Source: Parietaria judaica (taxonomy: Eukaryota; Streptophyta; Magnoliopsida; Rosales; Urticaceae). Taken from it: DNA of 64,000 bases. Numbering within the stretch: position 1 is the stretch's first letter; the number at the start of each line of letters is the position of its first letter. A program made the position numbers and the translations under genes. Positions 9,352 through 21,428 of the stretch are shown piece after piece. Location of the stretch: the NCBI GenBank assembly GCA_954871525.1, contig OX940864.1, forward strand, positions 30,731,001-30,795,000. Direction: 5' to 3'. A model generated the notes under the pieces. That model had not been told where the DNA came from. It did not search any database and saw only the letters and a list, made by a program, of their open reading frames with translations.

Positions 9352-11050
9352 CTAGGAACCCCAAGCGGCGTTCGCCTCGGCTAGGTAGGCCGTCATGTTT
9401 TCTTCCTTTGCCTGGTATTCGCTTTCCACTTGCTTCACGATCAGTGGAGAGTCACAGACAGTTGATTCGCAGATTTTTTGCTTCAAGCTTCTAGTCAATC
9501 TTGAGTCAAGCCAGCAACGCCTCGTATTTCGCTTCATTTTTCGTGGTGTTGAAACCAAAACGGATGGCATAGATAAGCTTCACGCGTTCGGTGCTGGTGA
9601 ACAGGATGCCTGCCTCCGAGCCGTGGGCGTTTAAGGCGCCGTCGACGTGCAGGTTCCAAACACGTCCGTCGGGGCTCGCTTTACGTTTGGCATCTTGAGG
9701 CAGCCTGTCGAGCTCTTCTTCGGTTTTGAATTCAGCGTCGTATGTAAATTCGACGATGAAGTCTGCTACGGCTTGCGCTTTATGGCGACTCGGGGCTGAT
9801 ATTCCACATTGTATTCTCCCAACTCTTTCGACCAAATTGCCACCCGTGACGAGGTACCTTTAAGGAGCGCCTTGCGCACTGGGTGTTCTGTCTGTACTAT
9901 GACCTGATATACTTGAAAGTACGGGCGTAGCTTCTTGGCGGTGGTGATCAGCGCGAGCGCCAGTTTCTCGATTTGTGTGTAACGCGTTTGGTAGATTGGT
10001 AGATGCTTCTTTTCTTCTTCTCTGACCAAGATAGCACTGACTGCCCTGGTTGAGACGGAAAGGTAGAGGAATAGCGTTTCCTCGTCCTTTGGTTTTGACA
10101 ATAGAGGAGGCGACCCAAGGTAGGCCTTCAACTCTTGGAAAGCGATCTCGCATTTCTCGTCCCAGGCGAATTTTTTCCCGCCCTTGAAGGCTTGGAAAAA
10201 TGGCTGGCATCGTCCCAAGGCATTGATGCGCCCGTTGAGACTCTGCACTTCCTTGATCCTCCGAGGGCTCTTCATCTCGATCAGGGCTCAGATCTTCTCA
10301 GGGTTTGCCTCGATTCCCCGTCGGTTAACGATGAATCCTAGGAACTTCCCAGATTCGACCCCGAATGCGCACTTGGCAGGATTCAACTTCATCTGATACC
10401 TTCGAAGAAGCGTGAATGTTTCTCGAGGGTCTTTGACGTGGTCGGCTTCCTTGAGGCTCTTGACGATAATGTCGTCGACGTAGACTTCCATAGTTTTCCC
10501 GATGAGTGGGGCGAAGATTCGGCTGACCAAACGCTGGTATGTGGCTCCAACGTTCTTGAGCCCGAAGGGCATGACTTTGTAGCAGTAGAGACCACGATCC
10601 GTAATGAACGTTGTCTGTATCTGGTCTAGCTCGTGCATCTAGATTCGGTTGTACCCCGAGTAGGCGTCCATCATGCTCATGAGCTGGTGGCTGGCGGTTG
10701 CGTCCACCAGCTGGTCGATCCTCGGGAGTGGGAAGCAATATTTCGGGCACTCCGTGTTGAGGTCGGAGTAGTCTATGCAGATCTTCCACTTGCCGTTGGG
10801 CTTTTTGACCATGACGATGTTAGATACCCAATCCGGGTATGTAACTTCCTTGATGAAGTCTGCGGCGATGAGCTTGTTGACTTTTTCATTGATGGCCTGA
10901 TATCTTTCACGGCTGAATGCCCGTCATCGTTATATCTTTTGGGTCTTTCCCTTCTCAATGTTGAGTCTGTGGACGGCGATTTCGGAATCGATGTCGGGCA
11001 TGTCGGTGTGCGACCAAGCGAAAACATCCTTGAACCCTCGTAGGAAGACG
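9352..11050 (-). pseudogene. Reverse transcriptase, RNase H and second RNase H of the older Tat element
   Basis: RT motifs occur around 10860-10290: VKKPNGKWKICIDYSDLN, MMDAYSGYNRI followed by an in-frame TAG at about 10640, KVMPFGLKNVGATYQRLV, and YVDDIIVKSLKEAD with both catalytic aspartates. A gypsy RNase H follows (10275-9766: FAWDEKCEIAFQELKAYL, LFLYLSVSTRAVSAIL). Next, in another frame, is an archaeal-type RNase H (9835-9506: WNLHVDGALNAHGSEAGILF, NEAKYEALLA). The two RNase H domains in series support the Tat group. Stops and frame changes (10640, about 9766, about 9500, 9350) show the copy is dead. Confidence 0.85.
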
Positions 11051-11316
11051 ATCAACTGTGTCTTGATCATGATTGGCAACTGGGCGCCGATTGAAACGGT
11101 TCTTTCGGGCTTGTCTTCGTCCCGCGCGACTTAGGTCACGTCGGAGGAAGGTTCCATCGTGGGTTTGCGTCTCTCATCTCGAGGTTCGAGCTCGCTGAAC
11201 GTCCGTGCCTTCTCGGTGTCAGTGATGGGGTCATCACCCAGCTGTTGAACAGTGTCGATGACCAACTTGTTTCTTCCGGCCCTCGTTCTTTGGGCGTAGC
11301 AGGTTCTGGACTCCTG

Positions 11317-11967
11317 CTAGCTTCCTTTTAGCATTCCTATCCCGTTTTCCATTGGGAACTTCACGAGCAGGTAAAAGGTGGAGGCGATGGCGTAGAGCTT
11401 GTTGAGAGACTGCCTTCCCATGATGATGGTGTAAGATGATGGTTGGTCTACCATGAGGTACCTAGCCATTTTGGTGATCAGGGCCACGTCCTCCGACCCG
11501 AACGTCATGGGTAGGTTGATGGCTCCTTTGGCGAGGACTGGTTTTCCATTGAATTTATCGAGCGGGGTCTTGACAGGTTTCGGGACGAGTCCCCCTAGGC
11601 TTATGCGTTCTAGGGCTTCTTTGAAGATGATGTCAGCCGAGCTTCCGTTGTCGACCAGCACTTGCCTTACTCGGTTGTTGGCAATCAACGTCTCTATCAC
11701 GATCGCATCGTTGTAAGGGTGTGAGATTCTTCGAGCTTCTTCCCCCTTGAAGGTAATGGCTTGGCAGGGAAGCACTGTCATTGAACTAGTGAGGTTCGTG
11801 AGGTTGATCTGGTGCTCCTCCCCATCGCCTTCTAGGGCTCGAGCGTATCTCTTCCACTTGTTGTTGGAATCCCCAGTTTCTGGCCCACCTAGGATAGTGG
11901 ATACGATATGATATTGGGGTGCTTTGCTTTGGCTCGCTCCTCGTCTTGGCGGGGTTTTCCCGGGCAA
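11317..11967 (-). pseudogene. Aspartic protease region of the older Tat element
   Basis: This open segment of 216 codons has the retropepsin active site VLVDNGSSADIIF, the glycine-rich flap area and a late IIMGRQSLNKLYAIAS (the family norm is ILGRPWL). It would cut the polyprotein. Upstream it is in a different frame from the zinc-knuckle segment (12233-11973), so the gag-pol frame is already broken here. Downstream it ends at a stop (LKGS) before RT. Confidence 0.85.
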
Positions 11968-11972
11968 TCATC

Positions 11973-13889
11973 TCAGGATTGTTCGCCTTCTCGAGGCGGA
12001 GGGTCATCGGTTTTCCCGCTTCCCGCCACAAGTTTCTTGATGAACTTTTTCAATTGCCCGTCTTGGATGAGCTGTTCGATTTGCTTTTTCAGCTGCCAGC
12101 ATTCTGCCGTAACGTGGCCATGATCCTGGTGGTATTTGCAGTATTGACTTCTATCATTGTTGGCTCTCTTCGGCAGTGGCTGTGGAGGGCCAAACTTCTC
12201 TCTGTGGAGGCTGAAGATCATTGCCGGAGACACAATTAGCAGGATGTAGTTTGCATCTTTTCGGAAACCATCCGCTCGCGTAGGTCGTTGCTGTCGTCCT
12301 TAAGAGTTTGGCTGCTCGCGCTGCTTCTTTCTCTTGGGCTCGTCATCGTTGTCTCTTTGGTCGTGGCGGCTTTGGTCGTCTAGGTTGAGCTGGCTTCGGC
12401 TGACGAAGTATTCGTCAGCTGCGATGTCTTATGCCGCTCTTGCCATTAGCTCAGCCATGGAAGTTGAGCGCTGTCTGCCAGGGTTCTATGTTCAGTACTT
12501 ATGCCATCAGAAAGCTTTGCATTACCTGGGGGATTATGCAAACGAGGAAATGACGGAAGAGCTAGATCAGGCTCGAGAGACCTATTAGTACGACAAAGAG
12601 GAGGAGGCTTAGTACTCTTAGATGTGTTGAATGTCTTTTTTTAAACCCGAAAAAGTCAAATTTTTGGCCTTTTCTTGAGAAAAGAGCGCGTGAACTCGCT
12701 CACCGGGAAGCCGTCGATCACTACGGTGACGACATCGTCATCGGTGTAGCTAGCGACCTTGTTTGCTTCCTCCGGGAACCTCTTCAAGTAGGTTTGGAGA
12801 GATTCTTCTTTGCGCTGCTTGAGATACCACAGGTACGACTTTCCTTTTCACTGCGTTATTAAGCTGGCAAAACGGGAGATGAAGCGTTCCTTCAACTCTT
12901 CGAAGGACTCGATCGATCCCTCTGGGAGTCGTTGGTACCATTCAAAGTATGATCAGGCGAAGGTGAGGCAGAAAGCCTGACACATAGTGGAAGGTGAGCA
13001 TCTCTTCACCCGCATAGAGAATTGGTACTGAACCAGGTCGTATGTGGGGTCGCTCGTGCCGTCATAGATGAGGTCTCTCGTGCCGTCAGAGATCCCCGAC
13101 AAGATCCTCGGCGAACAGATGGTTGGCAATGGGGAGATGATTCCCTCCGCCATGCTCTTCACGGTAGGGTCCGAACTGTTGGCGGCGGCAAGCTCTCGTA
13201 TTTCTCTCCTTAACGCCTGGACTTCATCTTTTAGTCCGGCGTCAGGCGGGGGCGCCGCCGGGAGAGGTGTTGGTACTGCATCGGCTCTCCGCGTCGTGCG
13301 GCGAGCGGCGGCGTGTTGGGAACTTTTGGACGACTCCTCATGGTAGTGGGATCTCTCCATCCACCATTTAATGTGTTGTCGCAAGTCTCCTTCGTGATCG
13401 GGGCGATTCAAGTGGTGGCAGAGGTCTTCCTCATCTCCCGCGCACACTCTTACGTGTGTTCGCTGGTGACAATGGTTTCTCCGCGCTCTCGCTGTCGGCG
13501 CCGTCTTCGTTTCTCCCGAGTCGGTCGAAGGTTGATCGTCGGGTTGTTTGTGATTGCGCCGGCTCTCAAATATCTTCAGGGGCCAGCTGTGTTCCGGGTG
13601 GCCCTCGTTGTGTTAGTTCGAGGGCCTCCACAGGGATTTCCTCTTCGTCGATGACTTTGAGGTTGGCGTCGTCGTGGACGAGGTGTTCGGACATCAGACC
13701 GGTCAGCCGGAAGAAACTATCTTCCAGCCGAGCCAGTCGTTCTCTCTGTTCGTTGACAGGTGGCTCACGATGAGCGTTCGTCATGGGCTGGTTTTGCGCC
13801 TGGTTTCGGCGTGCGTTAATCTGAGCCCGTTTATTGAGAACGATGCTTCCCGCAGGATGGGAAGAAGTGCCTTCAGTCGATTTTGACAT
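11973..13889 (-). pseudogene. gag of the older Tat element
   Basis: The start is the ATG at 13889 (MSKSTEGTSS), about 57 bp inside the primer binding site. Segments in different frames follow. 13889-13566 is charged and coil-prone. 13447-12953 carries LKDEVQALRREIRELAA. A gag core around 12940-12700 reads WYQRLPEGSIESFEELKERF. 12233-11973 has a zinc-knuckle-like CKYHQDHGHVTAECWQLK. Gag proteins form the particle and bind element RNA. Several stops (about 13563, 12950, 12850) and at least two frame changes inactivate it. Between 12640 and 12440 the minus strand no longer looks like gag; see the plus-strand ORF there. Confidence 0.78.
12445..12621 (+). other. Unidentified gene-like plus-strand stretch inside gag of the older Tat element
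   Basis: On the plus strand, opposite to gag, there is a coherent peptide. It runs from about YVQYLCHQKALHYLGDY to EEMTEELDQARETY, then an in-frame TAG, then YDKEEEA, TAG, YS, TAG, MC. The amino acid use looks like a conserved cellular protein rather than a chance shadow frame, and it interrupts the expected gag sequence. It may be a captured gene fragment. I do not recognise the protein. Confidence 0.3.
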
Positions 13890-13945
13890 CGTGGCTGGTT
13901 GGAAGAACTGGATGGGAAGGGTACTAAGAGGCTTGTGATATCAAT

Positions 13946-13967
13946 GGCCCCCGTCCTTCTAACGCCA
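13946..13967 (-). other. Primer binding site of the older Tat element
   Basis: Minus strand TGGCGTTAGAAGGACGGG starts three bases inside the LTR end at 13971. It has the TGG start and the same spacing as in the younger element. I do not assign the tRNA. Confidence 0.65.
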
Positions 13968-13970
13968 AAA

Positions 13971-15396
13971 TGTTGATGTAGAAAATTAGATCAAACACTT
14001 GAGCGGCCCAATTGCTCGTGTTAGACCGGGCCCAATGTCGTTTTGTTGACTTTTATAAATTTTGGGCTTGGGCTCCTGGCACTTTCGAGCCAAACGGACC
14101 CTCCACTGACACAGAACCAGAAATCCGGGGCAAGCACCTCTACCTGTTGTCGAGAGGCCAGGGCTTGGCCTGGCTTTGGTTACAGGTTTAAAACGCCACA
14201 AACAGACATGGCCTTTGCGTAGGGAAGATCGTAGTGTTGACTTTTCAGTGAACCCTGGTGGACCAGACCTTCGACCTGCGCCACTGACCCTGATCCGGGT
14301 CCAACGGTCTGTCCGCGAAGTCAATATATCTGTCAGAGATACAAGACCGAGGGATAGAACGAGCACTTCACGGATCTAGAACCTTAGCAGGGAGAGTCTT
14401 AGATCGTGCCAGAATTTCTCCAGGGCTTTCGCTCTATGCGAAATTCTCCGCCATTCGGACCTTCGGAAAATTCCCGGAGGTTAGAACCCTTGACATGTAG
14501 TGGGTCATGATACGGGTCCTCGGTCTATCCACAAAGTCGGTATAACTACCTGAGATAATAGACGGGAGGATAGCACAAACACCACGTAGAACAGATTCTA
14601 GCAGGGAGGATCGTAGTCCGTGCTGAAAATTTCCCCAGGGCTTCCACTCTAGTTGGATTCCTCGGGCTCAGAACTTGGGTAAAACAACACCCGAGATCAG
14701 GGAGAACCAGGGGGTACCTCGTGATTCACCTCCGACGCTCAACATTATAGTGATATTTGAGGGGGAGGCGAGTTTAGAGGGAGTAAAGATGTTTAGAGTG
14801 AGTTTCCTTGAGTAAGAATGAGTTAACGCTTACCTGAAATTGGATCTTCTATTTATAGGGGAGCCGGAGGACTAAAACGCGATTATAAATTACTCTAGGA
14901 GGCCCCAGGGGCAATATTATATAGTTTTTTGGGTCCCCCGGGCGTGGTTGTTCCAACGCTGCAAACCGTATGGCCTACGGACGCCGGACACGCCCTCACG
15001 CGCGGCGATTGCGCCTAACGTGCTGCCAGACGCGCGCACGCGTCTGCTGACATCAGCCGTTCTGAGCGCGCGTGACAGAGGCTGGAGACACGTGGCTGCG
15101 TGTGGGGCCACGTGACAACGCGTCCGAGTGCGTGCTGGGCCTGTGGGGCCCACCCGAGGTGCTCCCGGCCCATTTAGGGCTTCCGGGAGCGTTCCGATGC
15201 CATTTTTTTTAAAATTGTTTGACTTTTTTTAAGTATCTTGCTATTTTTGGGAACTTCTGGACACTTAAATTTGCGAAAACGGACTTCCGGTTAATATTTT
15301 GAGTTAAAATTAATCTTAATTAATAATAGATAAATTGATTAAATAACTTTTTTTTCTTAATTTATTAAAAATCAATTACGTAAAATACCCGTAACA
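13971..15396 (-). repeat. 5' LTR of the older Tat element
   Basis: On the plus strand it begins TGTTGATG next to the primer binding site and ends GTAACA at 15396. The minus-strand LTR therefore reads TGTTACGGG...CATCAACA with a TGTT/AACA inverted terminus, 1426 bp. A minus-strand TATA box (CTATAAATAGA) is at 14860-14850. Internal direct repeats are visible: CTAGCAGGGAG followed by a TCGTAGTCCGTGC-like phrase near 14390 and again near 14600, and two GGGTCATGATACGGGTCC-like phrases. Without the 3' LTR the right boundary is inferred from the terminus. Confidence 0.72.
14850..14860 (-). promoter_or_regulatory. TATA box of the older Tat element's LTR
   Basis: Minus strand CCTATAAATAGA lies in the LTR, about 880 bp before the primer binding site. 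It is the only good TATA match on that strand in this LTR. Confidence 0.6.
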
Positions 15397-16505
15397 CAAG
15401 CTAAAAATTAATTGAGGAGATAATCCGATGAATAATATAAATCTTTAGATACTGATGATATTTTTCTCATATATATACTTATTAGTTATTATAGAGAGCA
15501 TGTTGGATAAAGAACAAGAAAAAAAACTTGTTTCCTTGCCTAGCCAAAACGATAAGCGACAACAACTGCTTCTGTTGGACTCTTTGAAATTTCTAATTCA
15601 AGGCAAAATTAAAGAGAGAATTTGCTAGAAATTTTTTTTGAGATTTTATTAAAAAATATACCTTCTAATACTCATGTCAAGACACAAAATACTATTCGAA
15701 AATAATATGAATTTTATTGAAAATCCAAATAAGACTATTCTCTAATATTATCCCAAAATTAGAACAGAAAAAGAAAGAGAGTAAAACGCTCCCTTCACTT
15801 TATATGTGTGTATATTTTGTCCCTTCAATTTTAATTTTTGTCAACCATGTTCCGTATTTTTTTTAATATTTTTTAAAGACATTATCTCGTAAAAAAAGAC
15901 TGAAAACATAAATCTATTCTCTATATATATTATTTATTGAAATTTTTTATCATCAACTAATCCCTAAATAAAATCAAGATAATATCTTATTTGATGTGTT
16001 TGGAAACATCACTTAAGACATTAGAGGTCCTGAATTCGAGTCACCATGGGAGTAGGAGTGAAATCCAAAGATCCTCGTAAAAAAAATAAAAAAAAATTGC
16101 CAACCAACCGAAAGTTTAGCTCTAAAAAACACTAACAAAAAAAAAAAGTCAATGAAAAAATATCCTTAAATATTTAAATGCTTGGTAAACCGTAAGAGAC
16201 TCACTACTTTAAAAGCTAAAATTTAAGCATAAAAAGCACAAAAAATAAAAATTCAGGGACTATTAGTGTAAATTTCTCAAAATAATAAAAAAGAAAAAGA
16301 AAAAAGTGTCGATGTAGATAGATAAGGCTACATAGGTAGTCGAGAATCTTATCCGAAAACATTAATTAATAATAAATGGCATTATTACATTTCCTAAAAT
16401 AGCGACACTTACTATTTAAGACGAAGAACCCATCATCATCCATATATTCAAAAACATAACAAAAAACACCCAAACAAATAAAAAAACCTTCACTTGGACC
16501 CAAAG
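15397..16505. other. AT-rich intergenic region upstream of the TSJT1-like gene
   Basis: No gene is seen. There are long A and T runs and a possible degenerate SINE-like phrase (GAATTCGAGTCACCATGGGA, 16031-16050). A candidate plus-strand TATA element TATTTAAG (16413-16420) lies about 90 bp before the ATG at 16506 and could serve that gene. Confidence 0.5.
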
Positions 16506-18920
16506 ATGTTGGCGATTTTCCACAAAGCGTTCGCTCACCCGCCTGAGGAGCTCAACAGCCCCGCCTCCTACGACGGCTCCAAGAAGCCCAAGCTCCCCGC
16601 CGAGACTCTCCGGGAGTTTCTCTCTCATCACCCCAAGAACACTTTCTCTCTCTCCTTCGGAGAATCCGCTGTTCTTGCCTATGTCAGACCCGACAGCCCC
16701 TTCCCCATCCACCAAAGGTATCATCGGAAACCCGGTTTCAAAACACCGAGCTGAAACAAAACCCGGTTTCGAAACGCTTAACGACCCGGGGTAAAATCGG
16801 ATTCAGGATACGGGTACTTGCACTGGTAAAACACGGTTTTTAAGTACCGGGCTTTCTCCAGCTACTGGTAAAAAACCGGACCCGATCCAGATATTTGCGT
16901 TCGGCTTTCTACCCCGTTACTAATTTTTTGAAATATTTTTGTGTTTTTAGATGTTCAGGAAATTATCCTAGTTACATATTATAATTACTATTAATGTTTC
17001 TTATTAATTAATAATGATATGGTGAAGAAAAAAAAGCCGGTATCATGTACCTAGCTTTTTGCCGGTTTTGGTTAAAATCGGTTTCTGAATCTGGGTGCCC
17101 GCATCCGGATTCAGACGGTCCCGGCTTCGAAATATCTTAAACGTATAACCCGGTATTCTATTCTGTTTTTTAGTGTTTTCATAATTATATTTATTAGCTT
17201 TTATATGCCTAGCAAATAATCCAATTTATATATTTTGTAGTTTATCATATAATTATTATTATTATCAACTATTAATTTGTATTAATTATCCAATTATTTT
17301 GTATAAGTTTCATTTTTTAGTAAATCGGATCCAGCTTAAAAATCTGAGTTTTAGAACCGGAACCGATTTATTATCCGATTTATACTTTATCGTGATCAAT
17401 AATATAATTGTTACTACTAAGTTTCTATTAATTATTTAGCTATTTATACTAATTTTTTTTAATGAGCTGATCCGACCATGCAGATTTAAAATCTGAACCC
17501 AATTTTGAATCCGGAACCATCATAAAACCTAATTCAGATTTTAAAACCTCGTTTTACAAACTGAAAACCGGTTTTTGAGTATTTCAAATTTTCGAAAGCT
17601 TATGTGAGTTTTATTTTTTCGGAATTCGGAACCTTGATCTGGGATCTGCGTTTCGAAGAAACGAAATCAGATTTTTTACCAGCTTTCACCCCTAAATGAT
17701 TCTTTTGTTTAATCTTCCGATTGTGATATTAAGTGTGTGATTTGTTGCAGGCTGTTCTGCGGATTCGACGACGTTTATTGCGTGTTCTTGGGGAGTTTGA
17801 ACAACCTGTGCTCGCTGAACAAGCAGTACGGCCTCACCAAGGGCACCAACGAGGCCTTGTTCGTCATCGAGGCTTACCGGACTCTGAGGGACCGTGGGCC
17901 CTACCCTGCCGACCAGGTCGTCAAGGGCCTCGAAGGAAGCTTTGCCTTCGTTGTCTATGACAGCAAGGCCGGCTCGGTCTTCGCTGCCCTGGTACGATAC
18001 GTTTTTATTATCGTAATGGAGTAACTCCCTCTTATAAAACGAGAAGAGTAATACATAATTTCTTCTATGTTTATTATTTTGGACCGGTATTTGTTTCCGA
18101 CCTGTTACTCAATACTATTATATACCATTGCTAAATGTTATTTTAAATCGGTGTTTGATTGAGTTTTCGGATACATGTAGTATTATTAAAATTTCATATT
18201 AATTATACTCTTTATATTTATGGGTGAAGGGTTCCGACGGCGGAGTGCAACTGTATTGGGGCATCGCCGGTGATGGATCGGTGGTGATATCCGACGATTT
18301 GGAGGTCATTAAAGCAGGCTGCGCCAAATCATTTGCCCCTTTTCCTACCGGTACAATATTTTCCTAAAAATTTTCGATATTGATGATCGATATTAGGGGT
18401 TGAATCGAGACAAAGCATCGATATTCTAAAGTAGTTTATAATAATCGATCGCCGGTATAAGGTTCCGTAAACAAATGGTTTTTTGTTAGATTTGGACCAG
18501 TTTAATTGAGATTATTAAAAAAATAATCAAATTTCTTTTTCAAAGTATTAAAAAAATGCTTATCCTATTAAAATAATTGGTTTTTGTTTTCCGTAACAAG
18601 AGGTGGTTAATTATTTGAACCCGTATTCTCGAGGTGCAGAGTTTCGGATTTCTTTACACTAAAGAAACGCTTATTCTATCAAAAACCAGATCCGGAGACC
18701 GGTGTTTTATAGATGTCGTGTGTGTATTGCAGGGTGTATGTTCCACAGCGAGGGAGGTCTGATGAGCTTCGAGCATCCGATGAACAAGCTGAAGGCGATG
18801 CCGAGGATCGACAGCGAGGGAGCCATGTGCGGCGCCAACTTCAAGGTCGACACCTACGAACGTGTCAACAGCATTCCGCGTGTCGGCAGCGAGGCCAACT
18901 GGGCTCACTGGACCCAGTAA
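16506..18920 (+). CDS. TSJT1: Stem-specific protein TSJT1-like / aluminium-induced protein with YGL and LRDR motifs (DUF3700)
   Basis: Four exons with GT-AG introns: 16506-16717, 17751-17991, 18230-18350 and 18733-18920. Together they give 762 bases, 253 residues, in frame throughout and close to the usual family length. The product starts MLAIFHKAFAHPPEEL and contains the two naming motifs (KQYGLTKG and TLRDRGPYP in exon 2). It ends SEANWAHWTQ. The family has a fold related to class II glutamine amidotransferases but lacks a proven activity. Members respond to aluminium, auxin or dormancy, and the substrate is unknown. The ATG is the first good start in the exon, and the next upstream in-frame start-like codon is TTG. 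Intron 1 (1033 bp) holds a stretch rich in AACCGG/CCGGTTT words, probably a decayed transposon. No lesion is seen. Confidence 0.95.
16735..17695. repeat. ACCGG-rich decayed repeat in intron 1 of the TSJT1-like gene
   Basis: Words such as AACCCGGTTT, ACCGGTTTT and GGATTCAG recur in both orientations through most of the intron, and it closes with TTTCACCCCTA. Similar word composition marks 21455-22065 and 26590-27230, which suggests a common family of non-autonomous elements. Exact ends are not clear. Confidence 0.4.
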
Positions 18921-21428
18921 CCTCTCAAGTACTAGTCTTTTTTTTTTTTTTTGCTAGGGTCCTTGTGTTTGGGCAAGTCAAGAGACACGCTGAATCGGCT
19001 GTAATTTCAACACTCCTTTTATTATTTTCTTTTGTAAATATTAATAAAGTTGTTTTCCTCGCAAATTGTCGTCGATAAAAATGTGAAATGCCGTGAAAAA
19101 AGAACTTCTCACGGTTATTTTTTTATTTGGCACGACTGATAACTTTTTTTTTTAATTAATTTCCATCTATTAAGTTTCACGTGTACGGCGCAATTTTCAC
19201 TCTAATTTCAAAGAATTGACAATGAATAATAAGTTCTGATCCTATGTAAAACTAAAGGAGTTAATGCCAGTTATGTCCACGGTCACAATGGGCAAAAACT
19301 TCATTAAAAAAAAAGAGCAAAAACTAAAACAAAAACAAATCATACGTCGCTATATTGAAATTTATGGGAGTTATCAGAAAAATTTACTCATGTCAAAAAA
19401 ATTAGATAAAAATTTGTACTGCTAAAGATTGAGAATAAGTTGTATATTTTATAACATATTAGTATTTTGTCACAAGTATCTCTTATCATGGCGGAATTTA
19501 CTAGTCAATATTATTGTTTCTATCTTAATTTTTATTCACGCACATGTTTTTTTTTTTTAATCACGTTTAATTTTAAAGTTCTTACCGATGAACTACTGAA
19601 GATAAATGTTGTTTTCTTACTACCAAATACCAATCAATTTTCTATAACGCTAGTCGATTATAAAATTTTATACTTGAACGATTCTGTAGTCTTTTTCTTC
19701 CACAATCTTAGAAAGCTCTATCAACGCATATACCTGTCTAAACATAGCGTGATTCCGTAGCTTTTTCTGTTCTATTGACTTAGGGAATTGACGATTGTCA
19801 CTCTCTTTCTCACATTCTGTTTTCTTTTAAAATATAATCTCTTGTAGGTAATGTTGTTAATTTAGTTTACTAGAATATAGTATATTGTATTTCTTACCAC
19901 GTTAATCAAGAATCATGATTCTGGTTCAGATTTTTTTTGAATTTAGAATATTCTGAATAAATAATAATAACAAAAAAAACGGATTCAAATTTTTTGGTTC
20001 CGGTTTTTCCCTAAAAAATCAATATTTGGTTTTTTTGTTTAGCATTATGGATTTTGTTTTTCGCTCCGGTTTTTTGCTAAAAATCGGAACATGGTACTGG
20101 ATTTTGTTCAGCATTTACCGCATTACTAACACTTGAATTTGTTTTATCGTAAACGGTGTTGACCGTCAGTTGACGCGATTGCAAAACATAGCCACGGCGA
20201 ACTACACCTTCAGTTATAAAATGGTAGCAACTAGCAAGCAAACAAGCAAGAGAGTTTGCTGTGCTGCCTGTGTGTGTGCAATCAACATCACGCATGTACT
20301 GCCAAAGGAGAAAAAAAATGTGGAATCTTTCAATTAAGTGACTTATCCATTCTTATCCAAAGGACAATGAAATGATTCCAATCACGACAAAAATCACAAC
20401 AAACAATAATTTAGTCGAGTATGCTTTACGACATTTTCAAAACAAAACTATTTAAGTTTAGGGTATATCTTAAGTTTTCTCCACTCAAAATATCTATATA
20501 TGAATGTCAATCAATCATCCATGATTATGCTTTGGTCCTTTTAATCATATATGATTGTTTGATTTAGAATTATTATGAGCTATTAGAGTCGTAAGTGAAA
20601 AAATTGTCAGAGTATTTTTAGAATTTTATAATAGTTGTACTTTTATAATTTTGTCGAAAACTCGTCAAGAAAATCGATTAACCTGAAAATTGTGATTACT
20701 ACATATCTAATCAGTAAAGTCCATTACTTATAAAAAAAAATAAAATCGTTGGTAGTGGTAGATCAATAATAACATCATATAATTGGTATTTCATCAATAA
20801 TAATTGGGAGATATATATTTAGTAGCTTAAACAAATTATATCTATTTCTCTCTCTATATATATTACTTTTTATCATATATATTGTTTTTCTTTAATTTAT
20901 AAATTAAATTTCACATAATTTATTATTTCAAAGTCTTAAATCTTTGTCTTATTTTTAAATAAGTCTTGAACACTGAAAAAAAAAAATATTTATTGTGCGT
21001 AAAATAATTATATACAAGTCGACGAAAACGGGCAATTGCTGAAAAATGAATTTTTGGGGCGTGCAGTTTTGTATATTAAGCATAATCAATCCATTTCAAG
21101 TCCAAATACTTCCCTAAAAAAAGTCCCGATACGTTTAGTCAAGGATCATTACAAAATTTAGACAAAGGATTTACAATTTTAAAGATACAAATTTGTATGA
21201 ATTCAACTTGTCAATCATAAAAAATAACTTAAAATGTTCACATAATATGTGAAGACGATATAAAACCGTTCCCGTGCGTGAACTACATATACACTAGTTT
21301 TTGACATAAGAGTTGACTAAGGATATATATATTTTTTATATTAAATCAAAAGATAATTGATTTTTAATTGTGCGAGTTATTGAGTATTTTTATTTTCACC
21401 TAAATTAACCAGGCTACTCGTATTCATT
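18921..21428. other. AT-rich intergenic region
   Basis: This is the 3' flank of the TSJT1-like gene (AATAAAG-type signal near 19040) followed by about 2.3 kb with no supported gene on either strand. The short open frames at 19467-19760 and 20295-20077 have AT-driven composition and no recognisable motif. Confidence 0.5.

Larger units (their letters stand above)
4229..15396 (-). mobile_element. Older Tat-type Ty3/gypsy retrotransposon with antisense extra ORF, interrupted at its 3' end
   Basis: Reading the minus strand from right to left gives a 1.43-kb LTR (15396-13971), a primer binding site, gag, protease, RT, RNase H, a second RNase H-like domain, integrase, a repeat-rich non-coding stretch, and an ORF on the opposite strand. 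A second RNase H and an extra antisense ORF between integrase and 3' LTR are known hallmarks of Tat elements. No 3' LTR is seen. The left side stops at the right end of the younger element's LTR (4228), so I infer that the younger element inserted here and that the rest lies left of the window. All domains carry frameshifts and stops. Confidence 0.8.

Noticed and set aside
16021..16060. tRNA- or SINE-like box (GAATTCGAGTCACC)
   Set aside because: Only a B-box-like phrase is present. No matching A-box or cloverleaf could be found around it.
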